DNA of 64,000 nt from Sphingomonas sp. CFBP 8760 (GCF_014841615.1 NZ_JACYUG010000001.1:124001-188000); one strand, 5' to 3'. Positions 1-11,173 are shown, numbered from the stretch's first letter. Translations and numbers: made by a program. The notes: generated by a model not told the origin, from the sequence alone.

Positions 1-1676
1 CACCGCGCGTTCGCCACGCTGGACCCGGCCTTCCAGATTGACCCAGGTGCCCGACTTCTCGGCATAGCTCGCGCCCGGCAGCACCACATCCGCAGACGCC
101 GCGCCCTTGTCGCCGTGATGGCCGACGAACACCTTGAATCCGATGAAGCGGCTGAAATCCGCTTCATCCGCGCCAAGGAAGAATGCCAGCTTCGCGTCGT
201 GCAGGTCGGCAATCCCGCCCTGCCGTGCATAACCGAGCATCAGCCCGCCCATCCGCGAGGCCGCCATATGAACGACGTTGAAGCCGTTCCAGTCGGGCTT
301 CACCAGACCCAGCGTCTCGACCAGCTTCAGCGCCCCGCCATGCGCGCCCTTCAGCGCCGCACCGCCGACGATCATCATCGGCTTCGCCGCGCCTGCAAAG
401 GCATCCAGCACCGTCTGCGGCAGATCGCCCAGCACTGCCAGATCGGCGCCCAGCCATTCGACCTTGTAGGTCAGATCCGTCTCCGGTCCGATCGCGAAGA
501 CCTTCGCGCCCTTCTTGATCGCCTTGCGGATGCGGGTGTTCACCAGCGGCGCTTCCCAGCGCAGGTTGGTGCCGACCAGCAGGATCGCGTCCGCCTCTTC
601 GGTGCCGGCGATCGTCGTGTTGAAGTTCACCGCCGCGAGCGACGAAGTGTCGTAATCCATCCCCGTCTGCCGGCCTTCCAGCAGGTCGGAACCCAGTGCG
701 CGGACCAGTGCCTTGGCGGCATACATCGTCTCGCAATCGACCAGATCGCCCGCAACCGCCGCGACGCTGCCGCCATGCGGGACGGCCGCGATCGCAGCAA
801 ATGCCTCGTCCCAGCTCGCCGGCACCAGCTTGCCGTCACGCCGGATGAACGGCCGGTCGAGCCGACGCCGCACCAGGCCATCGACGGCATGGCGCGTCTT
901 GTCCGACGCCCACTCCTCGTTCACGTCCTCGTTGATCCGCGGCACGCAGCGCAACACCTGCCGCCCACGGCTGTCGAGGCGAATGTTGGTGCCGACCGCG
1001 TCCATCACGTCGATCGTCAGCGTCCGGCGCAATTCCCACGGCCGCGCTTCATAGGCATAGGGCTTCGACGTCAACGCCCCGACCGGGCACAGATCGACCA
1101 CGTTGCCGCTCAGTTCGCTGGTGACCGCCTCTTCCAGATAGGAGGTGATCTGCATGTTCTCGCCGCGATAGATCGCACCGATCTCTTCCACGCCCGCCAC
1201 TTCCTCGGCGAACCGGATGCAGCGCGTGCACTGGATGCAGCGGGTCATGATCGTCTTGACGATCGGCCCCATATATTTCTCGGTCACCGCGCGCTTGTTT
1301 TCGGCATAGCGCGACGCGCCGCGACCATAGGCGACCGACTGGTCCTGGAGATCGCATTCGCCACCCTGATCGCAGATCGGGCAATCGAGCGGATGGTTGA
1401 TCAGCAGGAATTCCATGATGCCCTCACGGGCGTTCTTCACCATCGGCGTGGTGGTGAAGACCTCCTGATTGTCCGCCGCCGGCAGCGCGCACGATGCCTG
1501 TGGCTTGGGTGGGCCCGGCTTCACCTCGACGAGGCACATGCGGCAATTGCCCGCGATCGACAGGCGCTCGTGATAGCAGAAGCGCGGAATTTCCTTCCCC
1601 GCCGCTTCGCACGCCTGCAGGACCGTGGCGCCGGCCGGCACCTCGACCTCGATCCCGTCTACCTTCAGCTTGGGCA

Positions 1677-1677
<1 letters not shown>
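1..1677 (-). CDS. nuoG: NADH-quinone oxidoreductase subunit G (partial, 3' end outside window)
   Basis: This is the large iron-sulfur subunit of the peripheral arm of complex I, which carries electrons from NuoF towards the quinone site. About 559 N-terminal residues are present and the gene runs off the left edge. The translation opens with MPKLKVDGIEVEV. It then shows a 2Fe-2S ferredoxin domain (CYHERLSIAGNCRMC), the His/Cys cluster segment HPLDCPICDQGGECDLQ, a CIQCTRC cluster motif and the start of the molybdopterin-oxidoreductase-like domain. The ATG at 1675-1677 shares a base with the nuoF stop (TAATG), so the two are probably coupled. Identification is secure; the C-terminal part cannot be judged. 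Confidence 0.96.
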
Positions 1678-2977
<1,300 letters not shown>

Positions 2978-2978
<1 letters not shown>

Positions 2979-3646
2979 TACGCCCACTCCCCCCGATAAT
3001 CATGGTTGGCGTCGACCATCTGCCTGAGCGAGGTCGGCCCGCCCTCCGGGCAACTGGCCCGCCGCCCGATCGTCGATCCCGGCTCGGGTGTCTGACCGTT
3101 GGCCAGAGCTTCCAGCACCGCGATGGTCCGATCATAGTCAAGGTCTTCGTAGTTATCGTCGTTGATCTGGACCATCGGCGCATTGGCGCAGGTGCCCAGA
3201 CACTCGACCTCGGTCAGCGTAAACAGGCCGTCAGGCGTCGTGCCGCCCTTCACCAGTCCGCGGTTCTTGCACGCTGCCAAGACGTCGTCCGATCCCGCCA
3301 GCATGCACGGCGTAGTACCGCATACCTGCACATGATAACGGCCGACCGGCGCGAGGTTGAACATCGTATAGAAGGTCGCGACCTCGTACACGCGCATGTA
3401 CGGTACGCCAATCGCACGCGCGACGAACTCGATCACCGGCACCGGCAACCAGCCCTGCGTGTGCGTCTCCGCCCCGACCTGCCGCTGGGCAAGATCAAGA
3501 AACGGGATCGACGCGGACTGTTCGCGCCCCTTGGGATAGCGACCGAGAATCTCGTTCGCCTTGCGCTGGTTTTCCTCGTTCCATTTGAACGAGCCCCAAC
3601 GTGCGCGGGTTTCGGCTTCATCGGGGATATGGACTGAGTCAGCCAT
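2978..3646 (-). CDS. nuoE: NADH-quinone oxidoreductase subunit E
   Basis: NuoE is the 24-kDa thioredoxin-fold subunit of complex I that carries the N1a 2Fe-2S cluster beside NuoF. The four cluster cysteines are visible as C109 and C114 (VCGTTPC) and C149 and C153 (ECLGTC). At 222 aa it is a little longer than the core family because of a C-terminal tail after about residue 190. It lies between the small membrane ORF, whose stop it overlaps by 8 bases, and nuoF. Its position in the operon and the intact cluster ligands make the call firm. Confidence 0.96.
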
Positions 3647-3815
3647 TATTCTGCTTCTTGCGAGTGGAGGACGCGACGACGATCAGGCAGAGCGCTACCG
3701 TGATCGACCCCAAACCGCCCACGGCGCTATCGATTACGATCAGCTGGACCATGCCGATTGCCAACAGCACGACCGATAACGTCACCAGCATGATCCGGAT
3801 GTGACTATCGTTCAC
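3639..3815 (-). CDS. 58-aa two-helix membrane protein within the nuo operon (hypothetical)
   Basis: I do not recognise a named family. The reading begins at GTG 3815 ([13 protein letters not shown]), which overlaps the nuoD stop as GTGA, and ends at 3639, overlapping nuoE by 8 bases. The 58 residues form two hydrophobic segments, about 7-28 and 34-48. They are separated by a short DSAVGGLGS turn and end in a basic tail (STRKKQNNG), so a two-helix inner-membrane protein is likely. A longer in-frame reading starting at 3941 would run deep into nuoD and is not needed. The tight overlaps on both sides argue for real translation. A role beside complex I, in assembly or as an accessory subunit, is inference only. 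Confidence 0.7.
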   Translation of the reverse strand: MNDSHIRIMLVTLSVVLLAIGMVQLIVIDSAVGGLGSITVALCLIVVASSTRKKQNNG

Positions 3816-5086
3816 CGATCGCACTCCCCAAACACGATATCCATCGCGCCCAGAATGGCGGTCGTGTCCGCCAGCATGTGGCCACGGCTCATGAAGTCCA
3901 TCGCCTGCAAATGGCTGAATGCGGTCGGCCTGATCTTGCAACGATAGGGCTTGTTGGTGCCGTCGGCGACCAAGTACACGCCGAATTCGCCCTTGGGGCT
4001 TTCGGTCGCGACATAGACCTCGCCGGCGGGCACGTGGAAGCCCTCGGTGTACAGCTTGAAGTGGTGGATCAGCGCCTCCATCGAGCGCTTCATCTCGGCG
4101 CGCTTGGGCGGCACCACCTTGCGGTCGTCCGACGCGATCGGGCCTTCAGGCATGTCGCGCAGGCACTGCTTCATGATCCGTGCCGACTGACGGACTTCCT
4201 CCACGCGCACCATGAACCGGTCATAGCAATCGCCCCGCGTACCGACCGGAATGTCAAATTCCATCCGGTCGTACACGTCGTAGGGCTGCGACTTGCGCAG
4301 GTCCCACGGGATGCCCGCCGCGCGGATCATCGGGCCGGAAAAGCCCCAGGCGATCGCGTCGTCACGGCTGACGGTGGCGATGTCGACGTTGCGCTGCTTG
4401 AAAATACGGTTGTCCGCGACCAGCGAGATCGCATCCTCGAACAGGCGCGGCAACCGCGTGTCGAGCCAGTCGCCGATGTCGGTCAGCAGCTTCAGCGGCA
4501 CGTCCTGATGAACGCCGCCCGGCCGCATGTAATTGTGGTGCATCCGCGCACCCGACGCGCGCTCGAAGAAATTCATGCAATCTTCGCGGATTTCAAACAG
4601 CCAGAGGTTCGGCGTCATCGCGCCGACATCCATGACATGGCTGCCGAGGTTCAGCATGTGATTGCAGATGCGCGTCAGCTCGGCGAAGAACACCCGCAGA
4701 TATTGCGCGCGCACCGGCACTTCGAGGTCGAGCAGCTTCTCGACCGCCAGCACCCAGCTATGCTCCATGCACATCGGCGAGCAGTAATCGAGCCGATCAA
4801 AATAGGGCAAAGCCTGGATATAGGTCTTCGCCTCAATCAGCTTCTCGGTGCCGCGATGGAGCAGACCGACATGCGGATCGATCCGCTCGACGATCTCGCC
4901 GTCCAGTTCCATCACCAGCCGCAACACGCCGTGTGCGGCGGGATGCTGCGGGCCGAAGTTGATCGTGTAGTTCTGGATCGTCACGTCGCCGGTCGACGGA
5001 TCGGACGCGCTGACGTTATGCAGCATTTGATCGACATGGGGGTCGATCGTCGTCGTCGCCGGGGCGATCACGGGTGCATCACTCAC
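3812..5086 (-). CDS. nuoD: NADH-quinone oxidoreductase subunit D
   Basis: NuoD is the 49-kDa-type subunit that forms the quinone-binding cavity with NuoB. The core begins at [20 protein letters not shown] and continues through the conserved HRGTEKLIE segment and the C-terminal FGECDR end. The start is taken as GTG at 5086, overlapping the nuoC stop as GTGA, giving 424 aa. A longer in-frame reading from 5374 is mostly nuoC antiframe and is low-quality sequence. The first 25 or so residues (Ala/Thr-rich) are a variable extension. The gene is separate from nuoC, unlike the fused nuoCD of enterobacteria. Confidence 0.96.
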   Translation of the reverse strand: MSDAPVIAPATTTIDPHVDQMLHNVSASDPSTGDVTIQNYTINFGPQHPAAHGVLRLVMELDGEIVERIDPHVGLLHRGTEKLIEAKTYIQALPYFDRLDYCSPMCMEHSWVLAVEKLLDLEVPVRAQYLRVFFAELTRICNHMLNLGSHVMDVGAMTPNLWLFEIREDCMNFFERASGARMHHNYMRPGGVHQDVPLKLLTDIGDWLDTRLPRLFEDAISLVADNRIFKQRNVDIATVSRDDAIAWGFSGPMIRAAGIPWDLRKSQPYDVYDRMEFDIPVGTRGDCYDRFMVRVEEVRQSARIMKQCLRDMPEGPIASDDRKVVPPKRAEMKRSMEALIHHFKLYTEGFHVPAGEVYVATESPKGEFGVYLVADGTNKPYRCKIRPTAFSHLQAMDFMSRGHMLADTTAILGAMDIVFGECDR

Positions 5087-5943
5087 TGGTTCTGCCCTGC
5101 CTTGGTGGGAACGACATCGGGATCGCTCGGCTTCGGCGTCGCGTCCGATTGCGGCGCGCCCTTGCCGGTATCGGCGGTGCTCTCCGCCGTCGTCTTGGCA
5201 TAGGGTTCGCTGGATGCCGCCGGAGCCTGCTTCGGCGCGCCGGCCGTGTCCGCCTTCTGGATCTGGTCCGCCGTCAGCGGCGTCTGCGCGCCCTTGGCCT
5301 GCGGTACCGCGGGGCCACCCGCCGGAGCGGCCGCCTTCTCGTCGCCCGGCAGCACATATCCCGCACCTTCCCATGGCGACAGGAAGTCGAACGTGCGGAA
5401 ATCCTGAGCCAGCTGCACCGGCTGATACACGACGCGCTTCTCCTCCTCGGAATAGCGCAATTCGGTATAGCCCGTCATCGGGAAGTCCTTGCGCAACGGA
5501 TGGCCGCGAAAGCCATAATCCGTCAGGATGCGGCGCAGGTCCTGATTGCCGGTGAACAGCACGCCGTACAGGTCATACACTTCGCGCTCCAGCCACCCAG
5601 CCACCGGCCACAAGCCGGTGACGGACGGGATCGGCTGCTCCTCATCGGTCGCGACATGCACCTGTACGCGGTGGTTCCGGGTCAGCGACAACAGGTTGTA
5701 GACCACATCGAACCGCTCGGACCGCTCGGGATAATCGACCCCGGCGATCTCCATCAGCTGCTGATATTCCAGCCCCGGCGTATCACGCAGCGCGATCATC
5801 GCATCGACCAGTCCATCGCGATGGACGTACAACTGGACCTCGCCGACCCGCTCGAGCGCGTCGATCAGGGCCGGACCAATCGCGCCGCGCGCGACCTCGA
5901 TCGTGTCGCCCGCTGCGGCATAGGCGGGAGCAGGCGCCCTCAC
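5083..5943 (-). CDS. nuoC: NADH-quinone oxidoreductase subunit C with low-complexity C-terminal extension
   Basis: NuoC is the 30-kDa-type subunit of the complex I connecting arm. The conserved core is at about residues 15-195, including [20 protein letters not shown] and [12 protein letters not shown]. From about residue 205 to the end (286) the protein becomes rich in Ala, Pro, Thr, Lys and Gln, an unusual tail of roughly 80 residues for a family normally near 200. The start is GTG 5943, overlapping the nuoB stop as GTGA. A start at 6024 would lie wholly inside nuoB. The core call is secure; the function of the tail is unknown. Confidence 0.95.
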   Translation of the reverse strand: MRAPAPAYAAAGDTIEVARGAIGPALIDALERVGEVQLYVHRDGLVDAMIALRDTPGLEYQQLMEIAGVDYPERSERFDVVYNLLSLTRNHRVQVHVATDEEQPIPSVTGLWPVAGWLEREVYDLYGVLFTGNQDLRRILTDYGFRGHPLRKDFPMTGYTELRYSEEEKRVVYQPVQLAQDFRTFDFLSPWEGAGYVLPGDEKAAAPAGGPAVPQAKGAQTPLTADQIQKADTAGAPKQAPAASSEPYAKTTAESTADTGKGAPQSDATPKPSDPDVVPTKAGQNQ

Positions 5944-6494
5944 CGTTCGATGCTCCCGCTGCGACGGATCTTCCGCTGCAACTGCATAATGCCGTACAGC
6001 AACGCCTCCGCGGTCGGGGGACATCCGGGCACGTAGATGTCGACCGGCACGATCCGGTCACAGCCACGCACAACCGAATAACTGTAATGGTAATAGCCGC
6101 CGCCATTGGCGCAGCTACCCATCGAGATGACGTATTTCGGCTCCGACATCTGATCGTACACCCGGCGCAGCGCCGGGGCCATCTTGTTGCAAAGCGTACC
6201 CGCGACGATCATCACGTCCGACTGGCGCGGGGATGCACGCGGCGCGGCACCGAAGCGTTCGAGATCGTAGCGCGGCATGTTGACGTGGATCATCTCGACC
6301 GCGCAGCAGGCGAGGCCGAACGTCATCCACCACAGGCTGCCGGTACGCGCCCACTGGAACAGTTCCTCGGTCGAGGTGACGAGGAAACCCTTGTCGGTCA
6401 GTTCGCCGTTCAGGCTGTCGAAAAACCCCTGATCGGGCGGCAGCACGCTGCCGTCACCGGCCGGCCGGCCTAGTTCGACGGGACCGGAGTGCAT
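5940..6494 (-). CDS. nuoB: NADH-quinone oxidoreductase subunit B
   Basis: NuoB binds cluster N2, the last 4Fe-4S cluster before quinone. The ligands are all present: the tandem C63-C64 (GLACCAVEM), C128 (GSCAN) and C158 (VPGCPP). The 184-aa reading starts at ATG 6494, five bases after the nuoA stop, with GGGAG about ten bases upstream as ribosome-binding site. In-frame starts further upstream fall inside nuoA and are rejected. The 3' end overlaps nuoC (GTGA). Family length and motifs agree. Confidence 0.97.
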   Translation of the reverse strand: MHSGPVELGRPAGDGSVLPPDQGFFDSLNGELTDKGFLVTSTEELFQWARTGSLWWMTFGLACCAVEMIHVNMPRYDLERFGAAPRASPRQSDVMIVAGTLCNKMAPALRRVYDQMSEPKYVISMGSCANGGGYYHYSYSVVRGCDRIVPVDIYVPGCPPTAEALLYGIMQLQRKIRRSGSIER

Positions 6495-6499
6495 GTCGA

Positions 6500-6874
6500 C
6501 TACTCCCAATCCAACGCTCCCTTCTTCCACGCATAGACGAGGCCCAGGGCCAGTTCGCCGATAAAGATCATCATCGAGATCCACGCGGTCCAGCCGATGC
6601 TGAACACGCTGACCGCCCATGGATATAGGAACGCCGCCTCCAGATCGAAGACGATGAACAGGATCGCGACGAGATAAAAGCGCACGTCGTAGCGGCTGCG
6701 CGAATCCTCGAATGCAGGGAAGCCGCATTCATATTCGGCGAGCTTCTGCTCGTTCGGCTTGTGCGAGCCGGTAAGCCGCCCGACCGCCATCGGAAGAAAC
6801 ACGAACGCGCTCGAAAGCACGATCGCGACACCAAGGAACAGCAGGATCGGCAGATATTGCGACAGGTCGACCAA
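6500..6874 (-). CDS. nuoA: NADH-quinone oxidoreductase subunit A
   Basis: NuoA is a small membrane subunit of complex I near the quinone site. The 124-aa protein shows three hydrophobic segments: about 7-30, 66-86 and 92-114. The conserved loop [16 protein letters not shown] and the motif [14 protein letters not shown] are both present. It is the first gene of the nuo operon on this strand. The operon promoter should therefore lie in the 127-base gap 6875-7001, but I could not assign it with confidence. Confidence 0.96.
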   Translation of the reverse strand: MVDLSQYLPILLFLGVAIVLSSAFVFLPMAVGRLTGSHKPNEQKLAEYECGFPAFEDSRSRYDVRFYLVAILFIVFDLEAAFLYPWAVSVFSIGWTAWISMMIFIGELALGLVYAWKKGALDWE

Positions 6875-7001
6875 TGGGCATCTCGCAAGTGCGAACGGAT
6901 AGTGATCGCTTTAGGCCGGTGAAGCCCAAGCGGCAAGGTTTGCAAGCTATGAGAATAACTCGCAACTGGCGACAGGCCGACCGGACGTGGCCGTCACGCC
7001 A

Positions 7002-7814
7002 TCAGCGTAGGGCGCCCGCCACCAGCTTGTGCAGCTTGGAGTGGAGCGCATCGTTGGCCGCAAGCATTTCCTTGCGTTCCAACGGCTTGTCGCCACCGCG
7101 ATAGTCGGTGACGAAGCCGCCGGCTTCCTTGATGAGCAACTGGCCGGCCGCGACGTCCCACATCTGCAGGTCCGATTCCCAGAACCCGTCGAATCGCCCC
7201 GCCGCCACCCAGGCGAGGTCGAGCGCCGCCGCGCCCAGGCGCCGGATGCCCGCCACTTCGGGCGCGACCGCGCCGAAAATGCGGCTCCATTCGACGAAGT
7301 CGCCATGGCCCATGAAGGGGATGCCGGTCGCGATCAGCGCCTCGCTCATGTCGCGGCGCGAGGACACCCGCAGCCGCTGGTCGGTCAGCCATGCGCCGCG
7401 ACCCTTCTCCGCCCAGAAGCTTTCGTCGGTCAGCGGCTGATAGACGAGCGCGGTCGTGATCTCGCGCTTGCCGTTCGGCATCGGCTCCTCGACCGCGATC
7501 GAGATGCAGAAATGCGGGATGCCGTGGAGGAAGTTCGAGGTGCCGTCGAGCGGATCGACGATGAAGCGCGGCTTGTCGGGATCGCCCGCCACCTCGCCAC
7601 GCTCCTCCATCAGGAACCCCCAGTCGGGGCGTGCGCGCGACAATTCCTCGTAGATCGTCTGCTCGGCGCGCTGGTCGGCCTGGCTGACGAAATCCGCCGG
7701 CCCCTTGCGGCTGACCTGCAACTGCTGGACCTCGTTGAAGTCGCGCCGCAGCCGGGGTGCCGCCTTGCGCGCGGCCCGCTCGATGACGGTGAAAAGACCG
7801 GAATGGGAAGGCAT
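7002..7814 (-). CDS. suhB: Inositol monophosphatase family protein (SuhB-like)
   Basis: A Mg-dependent phosphomonoesterase of the inositol monophosphatase family. The metal-binding motifs are E70-E71, DPLDGTSNF starting at D87, and the late W219-D220 (WDVAAG) motif; the length of 270 aa is standard. The ATG at 7814 is chosen because residues upstream of it (to 7847) lie in the preceding gene and are not conserved-looking. The upstream gene stops one base before this start (TGA-A-ATG), so coupling is likely. The natural substrate (inositol phosphate or another sugar phosphate) and any SuhB-like rRNA-processing role cannot be read from sequence. Confidence 0.9.
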   Translation of the reverse strand: MPSHSGLFTVIERAARKAAPRLRRDFNEVQQLQVSRKGPADFVSQADQRAEQTIYEELSRARPDWGFLMEERGEVAGDPDKPRFIVDPLDGTSNFLHGIPHFCISIAVEEPMPNGKREITTALVYQPLTDESFWAEKGRGAWLTDQRLRVSSRRDMSEALIATGIPFMGHGDFVEWSRIFGAVAPEVAGIRRLGAAALDLAWVAAGRFDGFWESDLQMWDVAAGQLLIKEAGGFVTDYRGGDKPLERKEMLAANDALHSKLHKLVAGALR

Positions 7815-7815
7815 T

Positions 7816-8232
7816 TCAAACCACCATGCAAAATTGAGAAAGCGCATTAAGCCGGTACGGCTCCATGAGCAGCGCCAACCTTTTACTCAATGATGGGCAG
7901 CTATAAGCTCCGCCATCGCTCCATGAAGAACTGGAGCAGAAACCTACCTCCTGCCCCATCTTGACCATTTCGTCATGAGGGGCAACGAACCACCCCCCAG
8001 ACGATGGAAAGGCAATCCATACGCCTTTCCCTTCATACTTCCGGTCGATTATCCAACGCCCTTTGAGCTGTATCGGACGAAACGAGGCATCCGCATCTCG
8101 GTAAGCCACCAGATCAACGCCGCGATCATACACTGGCAAATAAGCATTAAAACCGAGCATAAGTAGTTCGCTGACCAGCGCATTCCGGTTAATGACTTCT
8201 TTAACCTGAGCACTAAAACGAACATCGCCCAT
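7816..8232 (-). CDS. Putative PD-(D/E)xK-fold nuclease-like protein, lower GC than surroundings
   Basis: A 138-aa protein of uncertain family. E22 in an amphipathic N-terminal helix, D40 in VYDRGVDLVAY, and Q55-x-K57 in IQLKG have the spacing of the PD-(D/E)xK nuclease core, where the third acidic residue is often Gln. The C-terminal third (after about residue 98) is Ser-rich and lacks a recognisable domain. The base composition is visibly lower in GC than efp and suhB on either side, suggesting transfer. Yet it fits exactly between them: three bases after the efp stop and one base before suhB. A metal-dependent DNase or resolvase activity is inference; it could also be a degenerate relative. 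Confidence 0.6.
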   Translation of the reverse strand: MGDVRFSAQVKEVINRNALVSELLMLGFNAYLPVYDRGVDLVAYRDADASFRPIQLKGRWIIDRKYEGKGVWIAFPSSGGWFVAPHDEMVKMGQEVGFCSSSSWSDGGAYSCPSLSKRLALLMEPYRLNALSQFCMVV

Positions 8233-8235
8233 TAG

Positions 8236-8799
8236 TTAATCCGCGCGCCGTACGTACGTCTGCTCGTACACGTCGACCACGATCCGCGTGCCCGCGCCGA
8301 TGTGGGGCGGCACCATCACGCGGACGCCGTTGTCGAGGATCGCGGGCTTGTAGCTGGACGAGGCGGTCTGCCCCTTCACCACCGCATCGGCCTCGACGAT
8401 CATCGCCTCGATCGTGGAGGGCAGCTCGACCGAGATCGGGCGTTCGTCGTACAGTTCCAGCACCACGTCCATGCCGTCCTGCAGGAATGCGGCGGCATCG
8501 CCCAGGATGCCGGCATCCAGCGTGATCTGCTCGTAATTGTCCTTGTCCATGAAGGTCAGCTGGTCGCCGTCCTTGAACAGGAACTGGAAATCCTTGGTAT
8601 CCAGCCGCACCCGTTCCACCGTCTCGGCCGAGCGGAAGCGGACGTTGTTCTTGCGTCCATCGATCAGGTTCTTCATCTCGACCTGCATATACGCGCCGCC
8701 CTTGCCGGGCTGCGTGTGCTGGATCTTGACCGCGCGCCAGATGCCGCCTTCATACTCGATGATGTTGCCGGGACGGATGTCCACGCCGCTGATCTTCAT
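8236..8799 (-). CDS. efp: Translation elongation factor P
   Basis: EF-P rescues ribosomes stalled at polyproline stretches. The 187-aa protein has the three-domain layout of the family. Domain I has the conserved loop QPGKGGAY with K33 at the tip, the residue modified by beta-lysylation in bacteria that carry EpmA. The C-terminal OB domain ends with [16 protein letters not shown]. No epmA or epmB gene is in the window, so the modification state is unknown. The gene precedes the PD-(D/E)xK-like gene and suhB on the same strand. Confidence 0.97.
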   Translation of the reverse strand: MKISGVDIRPGNIIEYEGGIWRAVKIQHTQPGKGGAYMQVEMKNLIDGRKNNVRFRSAETVERVRLDTKDFQFLFKDGDQLTFMDKDNYEQITLDAGILGDAAAFLQDGMDVVLELYDERPISVELPSTIEAMIVEADAVVKGQTASSSYKPAILDNGVRVMVPPHIGAGTRIVVDVYEQTYVRRAD

Positions 8800-8832
8800 G
8801 ACTGTACCTGCTGGAAAGAGCGATGGCGCGAC

Positions 8833-9417
8833 TTAGCGCTGCCCGGCCGTTCCGGCAAGCAAGGGATAGGGATTGATGTCCTGCCCCTGCCACCATCCCT
8901 CGCCGGCGCGCATCCGTTGCACCCCGAAATGCAGGTGGGTGTTCCCCGGCCCCGCATCGCCGGTATCGCCAACATAGGCGATCGGCTGGCCGGCCCGCAC
9001 CACCGCCCCTTCACCGATCCCGTCCGCATAGCGGGACAGATGCGCATAGTAATAGATCGTGCGCCGATCGGGCGACCGGACATAGAGCGTCGTGCCGCCG
9101 AGGCGGCTGTCGAACAGTTTCTCGACCGTGCCGTCTGCCGCCGCCAGCACCGGCGTACCGCCCGGCGCCATGATGTCGGTGCCGTGGTGCGCCCGCGCGC
9201 CGCCCCCGCGGGCATCGCCCCAGCTATCGGCGATCGCGGTGGGCGCAACGCCCGCCACCGGGACCACGAGCGACGTCGGCGTACGGACGAACGGGTTTGC
9301 CCGGCGCAAACGTTCACGCACGCCCGGTTCGCCGTCGCCCGAAAAGGATAGCATCGACAGGAAGCCACCCACCACCAGCACCAGTGCGATCAGGATGCCC
9401 CAGCCGAGCTTCGTCAT
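8833..9417 (-). CDS. M23 family metallopeptidase (LytM-type, membrane-anchored)
   Basis: A zinc peptidase fold of the lysostaphin/LytM group, normally acting on peptidoglycan cross-bridges or as an amidase activator. One N-terminal hydrophobic segment (about residues 6-24) predicts an inner-membrane anchor or uncleaved signal, placing the domain in the periplasm. Zinc ligands are visible as HHGTD (H...D) and HLHFG (HxH), separated by the usual distance, so the enzyme should be active. It follows the L,D-transpeptidase gene by six bases on the same strand, so a shared cell-wall role is likely. Confidence 0.9.
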   Translation of the reverse strand: MTKLGWGILIALVLVVGGFLSMLSFSGDGEPGVRERLRRANPFVRTPTSLVVPVAGVAPTAIADSWGDARGGGARAHHGTDIMAPGGTPVLAAADGTVEKLFDSRLGGTTLYVRSPDRRTIYYYAHLSRYADGIGEGAVVRAGQPIAYVGDTGDAGPGNTHLHFGVQRMRAGEGWWQGQDINPYPLLAGTAGQR

Positions 9418-9423
9418 CCCCGG

Positions 9424-10425
9424 CTATTCCTGGAAGATGGCCGGCGTTCCCGGCTTCGCCATCACCGACAGCCGCGCCACATCCCAATTGGTCAGCCGCA
9501 CGCAACCATGGCTTTCGCTGCGGCCGATCAGTTCGGGATTGGGGGTGCCGTGGATGCCGTAATGCTTCTTCGACAGGTCCAGCCAGACCACCCCGACCGG
9601 CCCGTTCGGCCCCGGCGGCAACTGCGCCTTGTCGTCACTCTTGTCCGCATCCCAGAACAGGGCGGGATTGTAATGGAACTTCGGATTATAATCCGCGCCC
9701 TTGATCGTCCAGTTGCCGATCGGCAGCGGATCGTGCTGCGATCCCGTCGTCACTTGGAACTGTGCGACCAGCTTGTCCGCCTTGTCATAGACGCGCAACA
9801 CCTTGTCGGACTTGTCGACCACGATCTTCGACGCCTCGGGCTGCACCGCATCGACGTTCAGCATGTTGAGCGTCGCCCGCCATTCGTCGGTCCGCTCGGG
9901 GTCATAGGCGCGGCTGGTCGGCAGCACGTTCGGAAACACCACCTTGGTGCCAGGCGTCAGCATCGTCTGCGGACCATTCAGTTCCACCAGCACGCGCGGG
10001 GTGGTGTGGAACATCTCCGCCAGCTTCTCCAGCGGGCTGCGGTAATAGAGGCCGGGCAGCTTCGCCTGATCGACCTCGCTCTTCGGAATCTCCGGCAGAT
10101 ACGGCCCCGCGAGCACCCGGGCGTTCAGTTCCAGCGTCTTGGTCGCCTCGGTTCCCCAATAGGGCGCGAGCGCCTGCATCGTCGGCGCATCGGGTTTGCC
10201 CGTCACCGGCAACCCGCGGCTTTCCTGAAACCCCTTGATCGCCGAGGTCAGAGACATACCCGCCCGCCCGTCGATCACGCCGGGCGAGAAGCCGAGCCGG
10301 TCGAGCACGACCTGCATCTTCAGCAGATTGCGGTCGAGCGGGATTTGTTTCCCGCGGGAAACTTCCGGCTGCGCGATCGCGGGTGCGGCAATCCCCAGGG
10401 CGAGCAGGAGCAGGAAACGACGCAT
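9424..10425 (-). CDS. L,D-transpeptidase with peptidoglycan-binding domain
   Basis: A periplasmic YkuD-type enzyme that forms 3-3 peptidoglycan cross-links or attaches proteins to peptidoglycan. Residues 1-18 form a signal peptide ending APAIA. A PG_binding_1-like repeat lies at about 33-90 (LDRLGFSPGVIDGRAG). The catalytic YkuD domain occupies roughly 200-333 with the signature HGTPNPELIGRSESHGCVRL, in which C308 is the nucleophile and H306 its neighbour. Length (333 aa) suits this subfamily. It sits directly upstream of an M23 peptidase, which fits a cell-wall remodelling pair. Confidence 0.92.
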   Translation of the reverse strand: MRRFLLLLALGIAAPAIAQPEVSRGKQIPLDRNLLKMQVVLDRLGFSPGVIDGRAGMSLTSAIKGFQESRGLPVTGKPDAPTMQALAPYWGTEATKTLELNARVLAGPYLPEIPKSEVDQAKLPGLYYRSPLEKLAEMFHTTPRVLVELNGPQTMLTPGTKVVFPNVLPTSRAYDPERTDEWRATLNMLNVDAVQPEASKIVVDKSDKVLRVYDKADKLVAQFQVTTGSQHDPLPIGNWTIKGADYNPKFHYNPALFWDADKSDDKAQLPPGPNGPVGVVWLDLSKKHYGIHGTPNPELIGRSESHGCVRLTNWDVARLSVMAKPGTPAIFQE

Positions 10426-10489
10426 GGATGTTCCGATCAGACTGTTACGCTGTCAGATCAAACGAGCGGCACCCCGCTTGGCTCCGTGC

Positions 10490-11173
10490 CTATCGCGCGG
10501 CGAGTATGTCGGCAAAGGCGCGCATCGCCGCCGCCTCGTTCCCGCCCCATACCGCACCGGAGACGGCGAGGAAGTCGGCCCCCGCCTTCACCAGCGGCGC
10601 GGCATTGTCCGGCGTGATTCCACCGATCGCGACCGAGGGTAGTTCGAACACTGCCGACCACCAGCTGAGGATCACCGGTTCGGGGCGATGCTTGGTTTCC
10701 TTGGTCGTGGTCGGATAAAAGGCACCGAAGGCGACATAATCGGCCCCCGCCTCGCCCGCTTCCATCGCGAGATGGCGGCTGTCGTGGCAGGTGACGCCGA
10801 TCTGCACGCTCGGCCCCAGTGCCTCGCGCGCCTCACGCGGGTCGCCATCGTCCTGGCCCAGATGCACGCCGTCCGCGCCCAGCCGCTTGGCCAGCGCGAC
10901 CGAATCATTGACGATGAACGCGACTTCCCGGTCGGCGCAGATGCGCTGCAACGGTTCGGCCAGTCGCGCCGCTTCGTGCTGGTCGATGTCCTTGACGCGG
11001 AACTGGAACGCCGCCGCAGGCCCCGCATCCAGCGCGCGCGCCAGCCGGTCCGGGAAAGCACCACCGACATCGAGCGGCGATACGAGATAGAGCTGACAGG
11101 GCGGACGGCGAAGATCGCGCGTGAAGTTCGCGGCGAAATCGGGGTCGAGCGGGCCGAGAGGGTCTTGGATCAT
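10490..11173 (-). CDS. thiE: Thiamine-phosphate synthase
   Basis: ThiE joins hydroxymethylpyrimidine diphosphate and the thiazole phosphate to give thiamine phosphate. The 227-aa TIM-barrel protein shows [31 protein letters not shown] and the phosphate-binding [10 protein letters not shown], all characteristic of the family. The first 26 or so residues are an extra N-terminal stretch, and a later start is possible. The location next to fba and the glycolytic genes on the same strand suggests a housekeeping cluster rather than a thi operon. Confidence 0.92.
   Translation of the reverse strand: MIQDPLGPLDPDFAANFTRDLRRPPCQLYLVSPLDVGGAFPDRLARALDAGPAAAFQFRVKDIDQHEAARLAEPLQRICADREVAFIVNDSVALAKRLGADGVHLGQDDGDPREAREALGPSVQIGVTCHDSRHLAMEAGEAGADYVAFGAFYPTTTKETKHRPEPVILSWWSAVFELPSVAIGGITPDNAAPLVKAGADFLAVSGAVWGGNEAAAMRAFADILAAR

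Noticed and set aside
3639-3941. A 100-aa version of the small nuo-linked membrane protein
   Set aside because: The first 42 residues lie in nuoD on the same strand in another frame and are low quality; the GTG at 3815 is coupled to the nuoD stop.
6940-6965. Imperfect inverted repeat TTGCAAG / CTCGCAA upstream of nuoA
   Set aside because: One mismatch in seven and no conserved-site match that I can name; could be chance in the 127-base gap.
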